From Bacteroidota bacterium (lineage in GTDB: Bacteria > Bacteroidota > Bacteroidia > Bacteroidales > UBA4417), in NCBI GenBank assembly GCA_013376995.1, contig JACAAZ010000002.1, positions 111,917-175,916 on the forward strand: a stretch of DNA of 64,000 nucleotides, given 5' to 3'. Of the stretch, positions 28,838-37,585 are shown piece by piece (within the stretch, counting starts at the first letter, position 1; the number at the start of each line of letters is the position of its first letter). The position numbers and the translations under genes were made by a program. Below the pieces are notes generated by a model, which searched no databases, was not told the origin of the DNA, and saw only the letters and a program-made list of their open reading frames with translations.

Positions 28838-30073
28838 ATGATGAAAATCAAAAACATGAATAGATTTAATAATGAAACCGTTAAGAAAACAAATATGAAA
28901 ACGCCCTTATTGTTATTGCTATTACTGATATTTCAATCAGGAATGTTGTTATCCTGTAAGAAGGAATCAGCAAAACCAGCCGTTGTCCCTGAAATCATAA
29001 TTAGTGATGTTTCAATTCCCGAGGGCAATACATCTGGCCAGAAAGCGGTGATCAATGTTGATCTTTCCGAAGTAACAACCGTTGAAGTCTCATTCACCTG
29101 GTCAACGGAAGACGGAACTGCAAAAGCCGGACAAGACTATGTTGCTTCCAGCGGCAATATGGTAACTTTTGCTCCTGGTGAATTGAGTAAAACTATTGAG
29201 GTTCCCCTGATTTCAGATAATATCCTGGAGTTTACCGAGACATTTCATGTCAAGATTTCGAACATTCTCAATGCTACGGCTGCAAAGACCGATGCCATTG
29301 TTAAAATTCAAAATGACGACACTTATACTGCTGAAGTTACAGCTGACGGCTATATTACTCCTGCCAGCTATCCAGGAATGAGCCTGGTATGGAGCGATGA
29401 ATTCGACAGCACTGCCCTGAATACTTCCAACTGGAATTATGAGCTGGGTGGAGGCGGTTGGGGAAACAGCGAACTGGAAATCTATACCAGCCAGAATGAA
29501 AATTCCTTTGTAAAAGATGGATATCTAACAATCCAGGCTCTTAAAAATCAGTATAACAACAATTACACTTCTGCCAGGCTTACCACCAAAGGAAAGAAGG
29601 AATTCACCTATGGCCGGATTGATATAAGGGCCAAGATGCCTATCGGACAAGGTATCTGGCCTGCACTTTGGATGCTGGGCGGCAATATTTCTTCCGTTGG
29701 ATGGCCAGCCTGTGGTGAAATCGATATTATGGAATACCTGGGCAATGATACAAAAACCGTTTATGGTACGGCACATTACAATGATGGTGGCCACAAGTAT
29801 AAAGGAAGCAATTACCAGGTATCCGCAGCAGAGAATTACCATGACAAGTTCCATGTCTTCACAATTATCTGGCAGGAAGGATCGATGGAATGGTTTGTTG
29901 ATTATCACCGGTATTTCATGGTCACCCCCTTTACAGTTAGCTATGATGCTTTCAATCTGCCCCAATTCTTCATTTTTAATGTTGCAGTCGGAGGTGCATG
30001 GCCTGGTAATCCCAATTCAAGTACAACCTTTCCGCAGAGTATGATCGTGGATTATGTAAGGGTATTTCAATGA
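28838..30073 (+). CDS. GH16 endo-beta-glucanase lipoprotein with Calx-beta domain
   Basis: The best-looking signal peptide begins at the ATG at 28895 (MKTPLLLLLLLIFQ) and ends with lipobox LLSC near residue 40 of the longer form; the ATG at 28838 gives 411 residues. A Calx-beta domain lies at about 55-150 (TVEVSFTWSTEDGTAKAGQDY). GH16 follows at about 175-411 with the catalytic E294-I-D296-I-M-E299. It resembles the first GH16 of the locus in landmarks (WSDEFDS, GRIDIRAKMP, FNVAVGGAWPGN) but has the added domain and lipid anchor. It probably cuts beta-1,3-glucan at the cell surface. Confidence 0.92.
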   Translation: MMKIKNMNRFNNETVKKTNMKTPLLLLLLLIFQSGMLLSCKKESAKPAVVPEIIISDVSIPEGNTSGQKAVINVDLSEVTTVEVSFTWSTEDGTAKAGQDYVASSGNMVTFAPGELSKTIEVPLISDNILEFTETFHVKISNILNATAAKTDAIVKIQNDDTYTAEVTADGYITPASYPGMSLVWSDEFDSTALNTSNWNYELGGGGWGNSELEIYTSQNENSFVKDGYLTIQALKNQYNNNYTSARLTTKGKKEFTYGRIDIRAKMPIGQGIWPALWMLGGNISSVGWPACGEIDIMEYLGNDTKTVYGTAHYNDGGHKYKGSNYQVSAAENYHDKFHVFTIIWQEGSMEWFVDYHRYFMVTPFTVSYDAFNLPQFFIFNVAVGGAWPGNPNSSTTFPQSMIVDYVRVFQ

Positions 30074-30206
30074 AAAGGATGAACAGGCTGAAAAATGGAA
30101 TAGGATAACTTCTTCCCAACCAGAACCTGATATCCAAAGCGCTATTAATCTTACGATTACCTGATTTTGACAGCTATTTCATCAAAAAAATAAAATCAAT
30201 CTATTT

Positions 30207-31691
30207 ATGGAAAATAAAAAATTCGTCAGAAACACTCTCAGACAAGGGGTAGTTATGATTTCTTCAGTAATTGTTTTGGTGGTAATCCTGTTTGGCTGCA
30301 AACCAACAAATAGCGGATCAGACAAAACAAAAGCTTCAGGCCCTGCATACATTACTGCTGAAATCTATGTTACAGCTCCAGTTGATTCACTTAGAATTTC
30401 CAAATTACAAGATCTGAACTTCAATGATCTTATCAACCCGGATGAACACCAGGCAACCATTATGCTTGATCCTGGTAAGACTTTTCAGACGCTTGTCGGG
30501 ATTGGTGGCGCCTTAACAGATGCATCAGCAGAAACATTTTATAAGCTGCCTAAAGCCAAACAAGAAGAACTCATGAATGCTTATTTTTCCTTAGATAAAG
30601 GAATAGGATATTCACTCTGTCGCACACATATCAATAGCTGCGATTTCTCGAGCGAGAGTTATGCATATGCAACTGAAAAAGAGTTGTCTAATTTCTCTGT
30701 TGAGCATGACAAAAAGTACAGAATTCCTTTAATCAAGGAAGCATTGGCCAGGGCAGGTGGTTCTTTGCAGCTTTTCGCATCACCCTGGAGCCCCCCTGCA
30801 TGGATGAAAGACAACAATAATATGTTGCATGGCGGAAAGTTGAAACCAGACTGTTATCAAAGCTGGGCAGATTATTATGTCCATTTCTTCCAGGCATATA
30901 AGAATGAGGGAATCAAATTCTGGGGCTTAACCGTTCAAAATGAACCTGCAGCTGTTCAGACCTGGGAATCCTGCATTTATACTGCTGAAGATGAAAGAGA
31001 CTTTGTTAAGACCTACCTCGGGCCTACCCTGGCAAAATCACCTTTCTCGAATGTAAAGCTAATGATCTGGGATCATAACCGCGGACTCATGTACCAGCGA
31101 GCCAAAACGGTTTATGATGATCCTGATGCGGCAAAATATGTTTGGGGAACAGGGTTCCATTGGTATACCGGTGACCATTTTGAAAATGTTAAACTTCTTC
31201 ATGAAGCCTATCCTGAAAAAAACCTGATGTTTACCGAGGGATGTGTCTATCCGTTCAATTATGACAGTATTCATGAATGGCACTGGGGAGAAACCTATGG
31301 CAAATCTATTATTAGCGACCTAAATAACGGGGCAAATGGTTGGGTTGACTGGAATATTCTGCTGGATGAGACCGGAGGTCCGAATCATGTAAATAACTTC
31401 TGTTTTGCACCTGTTATTGGAAATACCAAGACCGGTGAATTACTTTACATGAATTCCTTCTATTTCCTTGGCCATTTTTCCAAATTCATTCGACCCGGTG
31501 CTAAACGCATTATTTGTTCTTCGAATGATGACGACTTGAAAGCCACATCATTTGTAAACCCTGATGGAAGCCTTGCAACAGTGGTGCAGAACTCAACAGA
31601 TAAAGGAAAAGACTTTTATGTATGGGTTGATAAGAAAGCAGTAAAAGCCAAAAGCCCTGCTCATTCTATCCTGACAATTGTCATGAAGTAA
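30207..31691 (+). CDS. GH30 family lipoprotein, probably endo-beta-1,6-glucanase type
   Basis: A GH30 barrel with acid/base E246 in LTVQNEP and nucleophile E344 in FTEGCVY; lipobox LFGC near residue 31. The segments GIGGALTDASAETFYKLP and GIGYSLCRTHINSCDFSS are what I associate with the GH30_3 branch, whose studied Bacteroides members cut beta-1,6-glucan; this subfamily call is from memory of the motif. It closes the second PUL operon after the Calx-beta/GH16 gene (133-base gap). Together with the first GH30 it gives the locus two distinct beta-1,6-directed activities. Confidence 0.9.
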   Translation: MENKKFVRNTLRQGVVMISSVIVLVVILFGCKPTNSGSDKTKASGPAYITAEIYVTAPVDSLRISKLQDLNFNDLINPDEHQATIMLDPGKTFQTLVGIGGALTDASAETFYKLPKAKQEELMNAYFSLDKGIGYSLCRTHINSCDFSSESYAYATEKELSNFSVEHDKKYRIPLIKEALARAGGSLQLFASPWSPPAWMKDNNNMLHGGKLKPDCYQSWADYYVHFFQAYKNEGIKFWGLTVQNEPAAVQTWESCIYTAEDERDFVKTYLGPTLAKSPFSNVKLMIWDHNRGLMYQRAKTVYDDPDAAKYVWGTGFHWYTGDHFENVKLLHEAYPEKNLMFTEGCVYPFNYDSIHEWHWGETYGKSIISDLNNGANGWVDWNILLDETGGPNHVNNFCFAPVIGNTKTGELLYMNSFYFLGHFSKFIRPGAKRIICSSNDDDLKATSFVNPDGSLATVVQNSTDKGKDFYVWVDKKAVKAKSPAHSILTIVMK

Positions 31692-31715
31692 TTTGCGTTC
31701 AAGGAGTTCCTGAAA

Positions 31716-32198
31716 TCAAGGTTTTTCCTGGACAATCATACCCTGGCGGGACCAGAAGCCCGTCAGGTTTCCCCATTGAACAATCAGCCTCTTGGCTTCA
31801 GGAGTGTTCCAGTCATTTTCAATATCCCGATGGCATAACTCCCCTTTCCCTTTGCGTGAATGATGGCAAAACCTGCATTCCAGAGGTTCGTGACCAGTAT
31901 TGAATAATTCACACAAACCTTCTTTTAAGAATGTACAGCCCTGGTTAGCATAGATTTCCAGCGCATAATTCACTTCATTTCCTTTAAAGGCCGGTGATAA
32001 TACAGCAAAGTTGCCTTCCGGGGCCATTTCAAGCATCATGTGGTTTGCATAACCAGCCAGTATCGCTTTTGATGCTTCCTCAACAGTCCACCATCCGGGC
32101 CGCTGACAGTAACCCTGACATATTTCGCAGCTGCATGGTTCACTGGGAGGATATTTTTTAAGAAGTTGGAAATGATAACCGGTAGCTGATAATCCCAT
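31716..32198 (-). CDS. Cysteine-rich protein, YkgJ-like metal-binding type
   Basis: A 160-residue soluble protein with ten or so Cys in two clusters: CSCEICQGYC near residue 22 and GCTFLKEGLC ... CRFCHHSRKGKGELC from about 90. This spacing suggests iron or zinc binding as in YkgJ-type proteins; I do not recognise it beyond that. It runs opposite to the PUL and converges on it with a 24-base gap. A -7-like box (TAACTTTG on the minus strand, 32204-32211) lies only five bases ahead of the start codon. Confidence 0.7.
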   Translation of the reverse strand: MGLSATGYHFQLLKKYPPSEPCSCEICQGYCQRPGWWTVEEASKAILAGYANHMMLEMAPEGNFAVLSPAFKGNEVNYALEIYANQGCTFLKEGLCELFNTGHEPLECRFCHHSRKGKGELCHRDIENDWNTPEAKRLIVQWGNLTGFWSRQGMIVQEKP

Positions 32199-32344
32199 AC
32201 AATCAAAGTTAAACTATGCAAATAAACAACTTTTATTAAATTTAGTGTCAATTGGGATCAGAGTATCCCTCGACTGCAGGCCGGAGAGTTTACCTTGAAT
32301 TTTAACGGAATTATCTGTACCGGTATTTGAATTTCAGGCAGGAA

Positions 32345-32917
32345 TTAATAGATTTTCCGGTTTTCCTCCAACATTTTCACAAATTGTTCGATTCTTCGAT
32401 GGCGTGTCTCTGGCTTAACAGCAGTTGATATCCTGAAAAGAATTGCATAGCGGTTCCGACTATCCAACTGATCAAAAAAGGATTTTGCCTTAAGAGATTT
32501 CTTGAATTCCACTTCGAGGTCTGGGGGAACCTGGATAGTACTTTGAGGCTCATAAGCCCTGTCCCAACTCCCATTTTTCTTGGAGACCTCAATTGCTTTA
32601 ATCCCCGGAGGCAGCATCTTTCCTTCAGCTATAAGTTGTTCAACTTTTTCCCTGTTTACTTTTGACCAATTACTGCCTGCTTTTCGAGGGGTAAAGCGTT
32701 GCAGAAAGAAATTCTCATCAAGGCTTTTCCTGATGGCATCTATCCATCCATAGCATAGAGCAATTTCAAGCGCTGCAGCATGATTAACCGACACTTTGTG
32801 AGATTGCTTTTTAGCAATCATCATCCAGATTCCTGAAGAAGAATCCTGGTGAATGCTTAGCCACTGAGCCCAATCCTGCTGGGATTCGAATAACAGAAAT
32901 TCTTCACTAACCGACAT
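32345..32917 (-). CDS. YdeI/OmpD-associated family protein
   Basis: The sequence fits the YdeI/OmdA family of small cytosolic proteins: the N-terminal FESQQDWAQWLSIHQDSSSG and ALEIALCYGWIDAIRKSLD, the central PRKAGSNWSKVN, and the C-terminal domain LEVEFKKSLKAKSFFDQL with SRNRYAILFRIS. The length (190) is typical. Members have been linked to resistance to peptides and bacteriocins, but no biochemical function is settled. It is probably monocistronic on the minus strand. Confidence 0.85.
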   Translation of the reverse strand: MSVSEEFLLFESQQDWAQWLSIHQDSSSGIWMMIAKKQSHKVSVNHAAALEIALCYGWIDAIRKSLDENFFLQRFTPRKAGSNWSKVNREKVEQLIAEGKMLPPGIKAIEVSKKNGSWDRAYEPQSTIQVPPDLEVEFKKSLKAKSFFDQLDSRNRYAILFRISTAVKPETRHRRIEQFVKMLEENRKIY

Positions 32918-32960
32918 GAGAGTATTTTCCGGAAATTAATGCTGAATAAAATTCAACTTT

Positions 32961-33839
32961 TTAATCATCCAAATGTCCGAATTTTCCTTTTTCAAAGTCC
33001 TGGTATGCCTCGATGAGTTCTTCGCGGGTATTCATAACGAATGGCCCGTAGGCCGCAATAGGTTCGTGTATTTTTTCTCCACTCATAATCAGGACTATTG
33101 CCTTCTCTTTTGATTCAATGGTAAATTCATCGCCATCCGATCCGAATAATACAAAGAAATTTGTCGGGATGTCGTTATTTCCATTTACAACTACAGAACC
33201 TTCAATTACTATCAAAGCTGTAGTATAGCTTGAAGGAAAAGAAAAGGCAGCTTTCGACCCTGCATTCAGCCTGGCATTCATAAGGTGAACAGGTGTAAAG
33301 GTAGAAGCCGGGCCATTCACAGATTGATAATTTCCCGCTATAACTTCAATGGTACCTTCATTGCCAGGAAGCTCAAACGAACCAATCTGATCATTGGTAA
33401 TGGACTGGTACCCGGGTTTAGACATCTTATTGACTGCTGGCAGGTTTACCCATAATTGCACCATTTGAAAGTCGCCGCCTTTCAGGCTAAATTCCTTCTC
33501 GTGGTATTCTTTATGCAGCACTCCTGATGCAGCAGTCATCCACTGTACATCTCCCTCCCCAATCACTCCGCTGTTCCCGGCACTGTCATGATGGGCTACC
33601 TTTCCATGATATGCGATGGTAACAGTTTCAAAACCCCGGTGCGGATGTACCCCAACGCCCCGGGGTATTTCGCTTGGAGGAAAATAATGCCTGGAACCAT
33701 AATCGAGCATGATAAATGGGTTCATACGTTCCATGCCCGATGGAATGTTCCCGGGTATAAAATTGTGCACTCTAAAGCCATCTCCTACCATATGTGGAGC
33801 AGGAGGCGGTATGATTCGTTCTATAGATTTGGTTGACAT
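32961..33839 (-). CDS. Pirin family protein
   Basis: A bicupin iron-binding protein; some pirins have quercetinase activity and some act as redox-linked regulators. I chose the start at 33839 (MSTKSIERIIPPP); an ATG at 33872 would add 11 residues that overlap a terminator hairpin. The N-terminal cupin carries the metal ligands HPHRGFETVT and AHHDSAG, followed by GEGDVQWMTAASGVLHKEYH. The C-terminal cupin ends with an IAAYGPFVMNT motif typical of the family. The length (292) is normal. Confidence 0.92.
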   Translation of the reverse strand: MSTKSIERIIPPPAPHMVGDGFRVHNFIPGNIPSGMERMNPFIMLDYGSRHYFPPSEIPRGVGVHPHRGFETVTIAYHGKVAHHDSAGNSGVIGEGDVQWMTAASGVLHKEYHEKEFSLKGGDFQMVQLWVNLPAVNKMSKPGYQSITNDQIGSFELPGNEGTIEVIAGNYQSVNGPASTFTPVHLMNARLNAGSKAAFSFPSSYTTALIVIEGSVVVNGNNDIPTNFFVLFGSDGDEFTIESKEKAIVLIMSGEKIHEPIAAYGPFVMNTREELIEAYQDFEKGKFGHLDD

Positions 33840-33843
33840 GGTA

Positions 33844-33880
33844 AAAAAATAAAGAGCCCGGGTATAAAACACCCAGGCTC
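33844..33880 (-). terminator. Intrinsic terminator after the YceI gene (minus strand)
   Basis: Read on the minus strand, a ten-pair stem (33880-33871 with 33863-33854, one G-T pair) is followed by TTTATTTTTTT. It ends the YceI transcript just before the pirin start. Confidence 0.85.
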
Positions 33881-33896
33881 AAACATGGTTCATCAA

Positions 33897-34478
33897 TTAG
33901 TTTTTAATGAATTCGGCATTACAGTCAATAATGATTTCATCAGCGACAATTGCCGTTGGCACATTGGGGCCAATTCCAAAATCTGTGCGTTTTAGTTTAC
34001 CTGTGATCTTGAAACCGGCAATGGTCTTCTTGCTCATGGGGTTTGTACCCATCCTGGCGATTGCTGTGAGGGAAACCGGTTTTGTGACCCCATGCATGGT
34101 AAGATTTCCTTTTACAAAGTAAGTGTTGGGAGTTTTAGTTTTCTTGAAATAAAAACTCTTGAAGCTGAGGTTGGGGTACTTTTCAACTTCAAAAAACCCT
34201 GTTCCTTTCAGATCCGAATCTCTCATGTCATTATCGGTAAAGATCGAATTTGCATCAGCAGTCATCTCTACAACTGCGTCGGTAAAGTCGGCTTTTGTTG
34301 ATGTGAGAGTTGCTGTTGCTTTTTTGAAGTAACCTTCAACATCGGAAACCATCATATGGGTAGCACTGAATCCCACCTTTGCATGATTTGAATCATAAGT
34401 CCAGGTGGTTTGGGGCACAAGCGTAAAAGATAAACTGAAGGCAGCGATGAGGATTGCTATCAGGCTTAGTTTTTTCAT
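33897..34478 (-). CDS. YceI family lipid/polyisoprenoid-binding protein
   Basis: A 193-residue secreted lipocalin-like beta-barrel protein. The signal peptide covers about residues 1-20. Family landmarks: TWTYDSNHAKVGFSATHMM, FTDAVVEMTADANSIFTDN, DLKGTGFFEVEKYPNLSF, LTMHGVTKPV and KRTDFGIG near the end. YceI proteins bind isoprenoid lipids in the periplasm; the physiological role is often stress-related. It follows the reductase gene on the same strand (60-base gap). Confidence 0.93.
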   Translation of the reverse strand: MKKLSLIAILIAAFSLSFTLVPQTTWTYDSNHAKVGFSATHMMVSDVEGYFKKATATLTSTKADFTDAVVEMTADANSIFTDNDMRDSDLKGTGFFEVEKYPNLSFKSFYFKKTKTPNTYFVKGNLTMHGVTKPVSLTAIARMGTNPMSKKTIAGFKITGKLKRTDFGIGPNVPTAIVADEIIIDCNAEFIKN

Positions 34479-34538
34479 TGTTTAAAATGTTAAATGTTAG
34501 AATTATTTTGAATTATCTATAATGATTGTTATTGGGTA

Positions 34539-35408
34539 TTAGGAAGGTTTATAAACCGTTTTTAGAAAATCTTTTAAAGTAGTTGGTTTATGATGAAGCA
34601 ATTTTTCGAGGTCACCATTGCTGAAATCAAATTCTCCTTGTTTAATTGCTTCGCTGAAAGATGCTAAGAAGCCTGCGAAAAATTCAGGAACCCCTGCATT
34701 TTTAAGTACCTCTTTGTAGGCTTCCAGTGGAGCATCTGTGTAAGTTACTGATTTACCGGTGATTTCGCTTAAAATATTGGCAACGTCAGCATATGAATTT
34801 TTTTCTGTTGTTGCTGTGAGGTAAATGGCATTTTCGTGTCCATCTTCAAGCAATACATTGGCAGCAGCTTCAGCCATATCTGCCCGAACAGTTAATGCAG
34901 CTTTAGTGGTACCTGCTGGAAGAAAGATTCCTGTTTCCAGAACGTTTTCTCCCATAAACATGGGTAAACCATCTGCATAAAGCCCATTCTGGAGTATGGT
35001 GTAAGTCATACCAGAAGCAAGAATTTCTTTTTCAGCATCGAGGTGAGCCTGGGCAATCATCTGGATCGGAGAATTAACTTCATTTTTTCGTTGGAAGCTA
35101 GTATAAACAATATGCTTGACACCAGCTTGTTTTGCAGCCTTTATGGCATTGATATGGTGCTGAGTACGGTTATTCAAATCCGATGAAGAGACAAGTAAAA
35201 GCTTATCTACCCCAGTGAAAGCTGTATTGAGTAAAGCAGGATTACTGTAGTCACCGACCCTTATTTGGACTCCCTGTGATTTTAAATCTTCAGCTTTAGC
35301 TTCATCTCTTACCAAAGCATTTAATTGGGATACCGGGTATCCTTTTTTAACAAGGAAGTCAATCGTTGCCTTCCCAAAATGTCCTGTTGAACCTGTTACG
35401 AGTATCAT
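34539..35408 (-). CDS. NAD(P)-binding reductase of the NmrA/QOR2 type
   Basis: A 289-residue atypical short-chain dehydrogenase. The nucleotide-binding start is ILVTGSTGHFGKATIDFL, followed by ALVRDEAKAEDLKSQGVQIRVGDY and the KQAGVKHIVYTSF segment. It is closest in look to the quinone-oxidoreductase-2/NmrA-like group, which use NAD(P)H to reduce quinones or sense redox state. It is divergent from the HxlR regulator, a frequent arrangement in which HxlR controls the reductase. A minus-strand -7 box (35440-35447) lies 32 bases ahead. Confidence 0.9.
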   Translation of the reverse strand: MILVTGSTGHFGKATIDFLVKKGYPVSQLNALVRDEAKAEDLKSQGVQIRVGDYSNPALLNTAFTGVDKLLLVSSSDLNNRTQHHINAIKAAKQAGVKHIVYTSFQRKNEVNSPIQMIAQAHLDAEKEILASGMTYTILQNGLYADGLPMFMGENVLETGIFLPAGTTKAALTVRADMAEAAANVLLEDGHENAIYLTATTEKNSYADVANILSEITGKSVTYTDAPLEAYKEVLKNAGVPEFFAGFLASFSEAIKQGEFDFSNGDLEKLLHHKPTTLKDFLKTVYKPS

Positions 35409-35439
35409 AAATTTATTTTGTGTTAAATGAATTATGAAG

Positions 35440-35447
35440 CAAATTTA
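35440..35447 (-). promoter_or_regulatory. -7 box of the reductase promoter (minus strand)
   Basis: The minus strand reads TAAATTTG, an exact TAnnTTTG match, 32 bases ahead of the reductase start and next to the HxlR operator region. Confidence 0.5.
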
Positions 35448-35457
35448 TGTATTTTTG

Positions 35458-35508
35458 CTATACTTTTGTAACCACTATACTTTTGTATAGCACTATACTA
35501 TAGTATAC
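35458..35508 (+). promoter_or_regulatory. Divergent control region: repeated -7 boxes and palindromes ahead of HxlR
   Basis: CTATACTTTTGTA occurs twice (35458-35470 and 35475-35487), each containing TACTTTTG, a TAnnTTTG box. The second copy extends into the inverted repeat CTATAC-tttt-GTATAG (35475-35490). A perfect 14-base palindrome, TATACTATAGTATA, follows at 35494-35507. Such symmetric sites suit the dimeric HxlR winged-helix protein encoded 22 bases downstream, so autoregulation and control of the divergent reductase are likely. Confidence 0.6.
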
Positions 35509-35529
35509 CTTCATCTAAATGAGTTACTT

Positions 35530-35901
35530 ATGAATGCTTCAGCAGATCTTGTAAAGGTAAAAAGTTGTCCTACTCAGTTTGTTCTCGCAATAAATGACAC
35601 ATTAAATGTGCTGGTAGGGAAATGGAAACTGCCTATAATCGGTGCTTTATTATTTGGGAAAAAGAGATTTCGCGAAATGGAGAGGGATATCCCAAAAATT
35701 ACTCCAAGGATGCTTTCGAAGGAATTAAAGGACCTTGAATTGAATGGTATCATAAAGCGGACAGTGCATGATACTATCCCGGTTACCGTCGAGTATGAAC
35801 TTACTCCTTCCGGCAAATCATTGAGTAATGTTCTGGATGTTATGATAGAATGGGGACTGCACCACAGGAAGATGAGTATTTCTCCTGAAAAAGCGGCCTG
35901 A
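35530..35901 (+). CDS. HxlR family winged-helix transcriptional regulator
   Basis: A 123-residue MarR-like regulator of the HxlR family. The core is LVGKWKLPIIGALLFGKKRFREM, PKITPRMLSKELKDLELNGIIKR, and the wing VEYELTPSGKSL. A Cys near the N-terminus (SCPTQFVL) sits where redox- or electrophile-sensing HxlR proteins have their reactive cysteine. It is divergent from the NmrA/QOR2-like reductase with repeated palindromes between them, so it probably represses that gene until an electrophile or quinone appears. Confidence 0.92.
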   Translation: MNASADLVKVKSCPTQFVLAINDTLNVLVGKWKLPIIGALLFGKKRFREMERDIPKITPRMLSKELKDLELNGIIKRTVHDTIPVTVEYELTPSGKSLSNVLDVMIEWGLHHRKMSISPEKAA

Positions 35902-36031
35902 TATCCGAAATTGGAAAGTATAAACATAAGAAGTGCTCTCTGAATATTTTCAGATAGTGGGATAATTTCGCCAAACTGTTTTCGTCGGCTAATCATTGCT
36001 GTTTTTGAATTTCAGGAGTTTTTGATTTTTT

Positions 36032-36046
36032 AGACCTGACAGGTCT
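36032..36046. repeat. Short palindrome AGACCTG-A-CAGGTCT
   Basis: A perfect seven-base inverted repeat around a single base lies 42 bases ahead of the M64 gene. It is preceded, not followed, by a T-run on the plus strand and has no T-run on the minus strand, so it is not a terminator. It may be an operator or a copy of a dispersed intergenic repeat. Confidence 0.45.
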
Positions 36047-36087
36047 ATTGATAAATTCCTTTCTTACCTTCACTAAAAATTTCAGCT

Positions 36088-37566
36088 ATGAAGAGTTTAT
36101 TCCTTTTTCTGATTACCATTATTATCCTTACTTCCTGTAAGCAGATGAATTCAACTTCCGGAAAAGATTCCGGGAAACAAGCCTCGCAAATACAGATCAA
36201 ATCCGATGGAAATGTAAAGTTTCCAGACTTCTTTGCCGCAAATACAATGAGGCTCGATTATTACCACAGCGGAAATACCAAAGAAGAACATTTTGCCATC
36301 GACCAGGTAGTTTCGGACGGCACCTGGCCGGGAAGCACTATTCAGCTGATTGACACCCTCAACCTGGGTTCCTACCATTTCAAGGTTATTGATAAAAAAT
36401 CTCACATATTACTTTATTCCCGGGGCTTTGGCAGCATCTTCGGAGAATGGCAGACCACTCCTGAAGCCGATAGCATCTGGGGGACATTTCATGAATCCCT
36501 CCGCTTTCCATGGCCTTTAAAACCAGTCATTGTGTTTCTTGAAAAGAGAAATGCCTCAAATGTTTTCGAAACTATTTGGGTAACCGAAGTAGATCCTTCA
36601 TCCCGCCAGGTTACAAATGCTGGCAAACCTTCGGAATTCAAATCGGATGTAATATTCGAGAACGGCCCCGCCAGTCAGAAAGTAGACCTGGTAATCCTTG
36701 GCGATGGTTATACTTCAGCTGAAATGGATAAATTCCGAAAAGATGCAACACGCCTTACAAATGCCTTATTCAATGCTGAACCTTTTAAATCCAGGAAGGC
36801 TGATTTCAATGTAAGGGCTGTGGAAACCCCTTCTATGGTTTCAGGTGTTTGCAAACCCCATCATAACATTTATAAACGGACTCCACTATCCGTGCATTAC
36901 AGCAGTTTCGATTCAGAGCGCTATGCGTTAACCTATGACAATCGCACAGTGAGAGACGTTGCTGCTTCAGTACCCTACGACTTTATGGTAATCCTGGTGA
37001 ATGAACAGACCTATGGCGGGGGCGGCATATATAACCTCTATACCACAGTTTCTGCTGACAATAAATTCGCTGATTATATTATGATCCATGAATTGGGCCA
37101 TCATATCGCTGCCCTTGCTGACGAATATTATACTTCTTCCGTGGCCTATGAAACTCCCGACATTAAGCTGGAACCCTGGGAAACAAACATCACGGCAATG
37201 TTTGATCAGAAAAACCTGAAATGGAAAGATCTTGTTGAAAAAGGGACTCCCCTTCCAACCCCATGGAATAAAGAAGCTTTCGATAAGTTTGGCTACCAGG
37301 TCCAAAAAACACGTGACAGCATAAGGACTGCGCAATTACCAGAAAATGTGATGGAAGACTTATTCTTCAAACAGAAAGCACAGGAGGATGCATTCTTTTC
37401 TAAGGAGATTTATAAAGATAAAGTTGGGGCATTCGAAGGAGCCGGGTATACGGCAAAAGGGCTTTACCGTTCGCAGCTGGACTGTATTATGTACACCCGT
37501 CATGTTGAATATTGCAAAGTTTGCAGGAGAAGCCTGGAAAATGTTTTCAATCAATACGTTCGCTAG
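36088..37566 (+). CDS. M64 family metallopeptidase lipoprotein (IgA-peptidase-like)
   Basis: A 492-residue zinc peptidase of family M64. The lipobox LTSC near residue 16 marks a lipoprotein. An N-terminal beta-domain (about 45-190) precedes the catalytic part (about 195-490). The zinc motif is H334-E-L-G-H338 followed by ALADEYY, and the domain starts with VDLVILGDGYTSAEM. The related Clostridium ramosum enzyme cuts IgA, but most bacterial homologues are uncharacterised; here the substrate is unknown. It stands alone between HxlR and the convergent membrane/patatin pair. Confidence 0.92.
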   Translation: MKSLFLFLITIIILTSCKQMNSTSGKDSGKQASQIQIKSDGNVKFPDFFAANTMRLDYYHSGNTKEEHFAIDQVVSDGTWPGSTIQLIDTLNLGSYHFKVIDKKSHILLYSRGFGSIFGEWQTTPEADSIWGTFHESLRFPWPLKPVIVFLEKRNASNVFETIWVTEVDPSSRQVTNAGKPSEFKSDVIFENGPASQKVDLVILGDGYTSAEMDKFRKDATRLTNALFNAEPFKSRKADFNVRAVETPSMVSGVCKPHHNIYKRTPLSVHYSSFDSERYALTYDNRTVRDVAASVPYDFMVILVNEQTYGGGGIYNLYTTVSADNKFADYIMIHELGHHIAALADEYYTSSVAYETPDIKLEPWETNITAMFDQKNLKWKDLVEKGTPLPTPWNKEAFDKFGYQVQKTRDSIRTAQLPENVMEDLFFKQKAQEDAFFSKEIYKDKVGAFEGAGYTAKGLYRSQLDCIMYTRHVEYCKVCRRSLENVFNQYVR

Positions 37567-37585
37567 TTCCCTATAATTGCTGGAC

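Noticed and set aside
29525-29965. 146-codon antisense frame inside the second GH16
   Set aside because: Opposite to conserved GH16 catalytic codons; no independent support.
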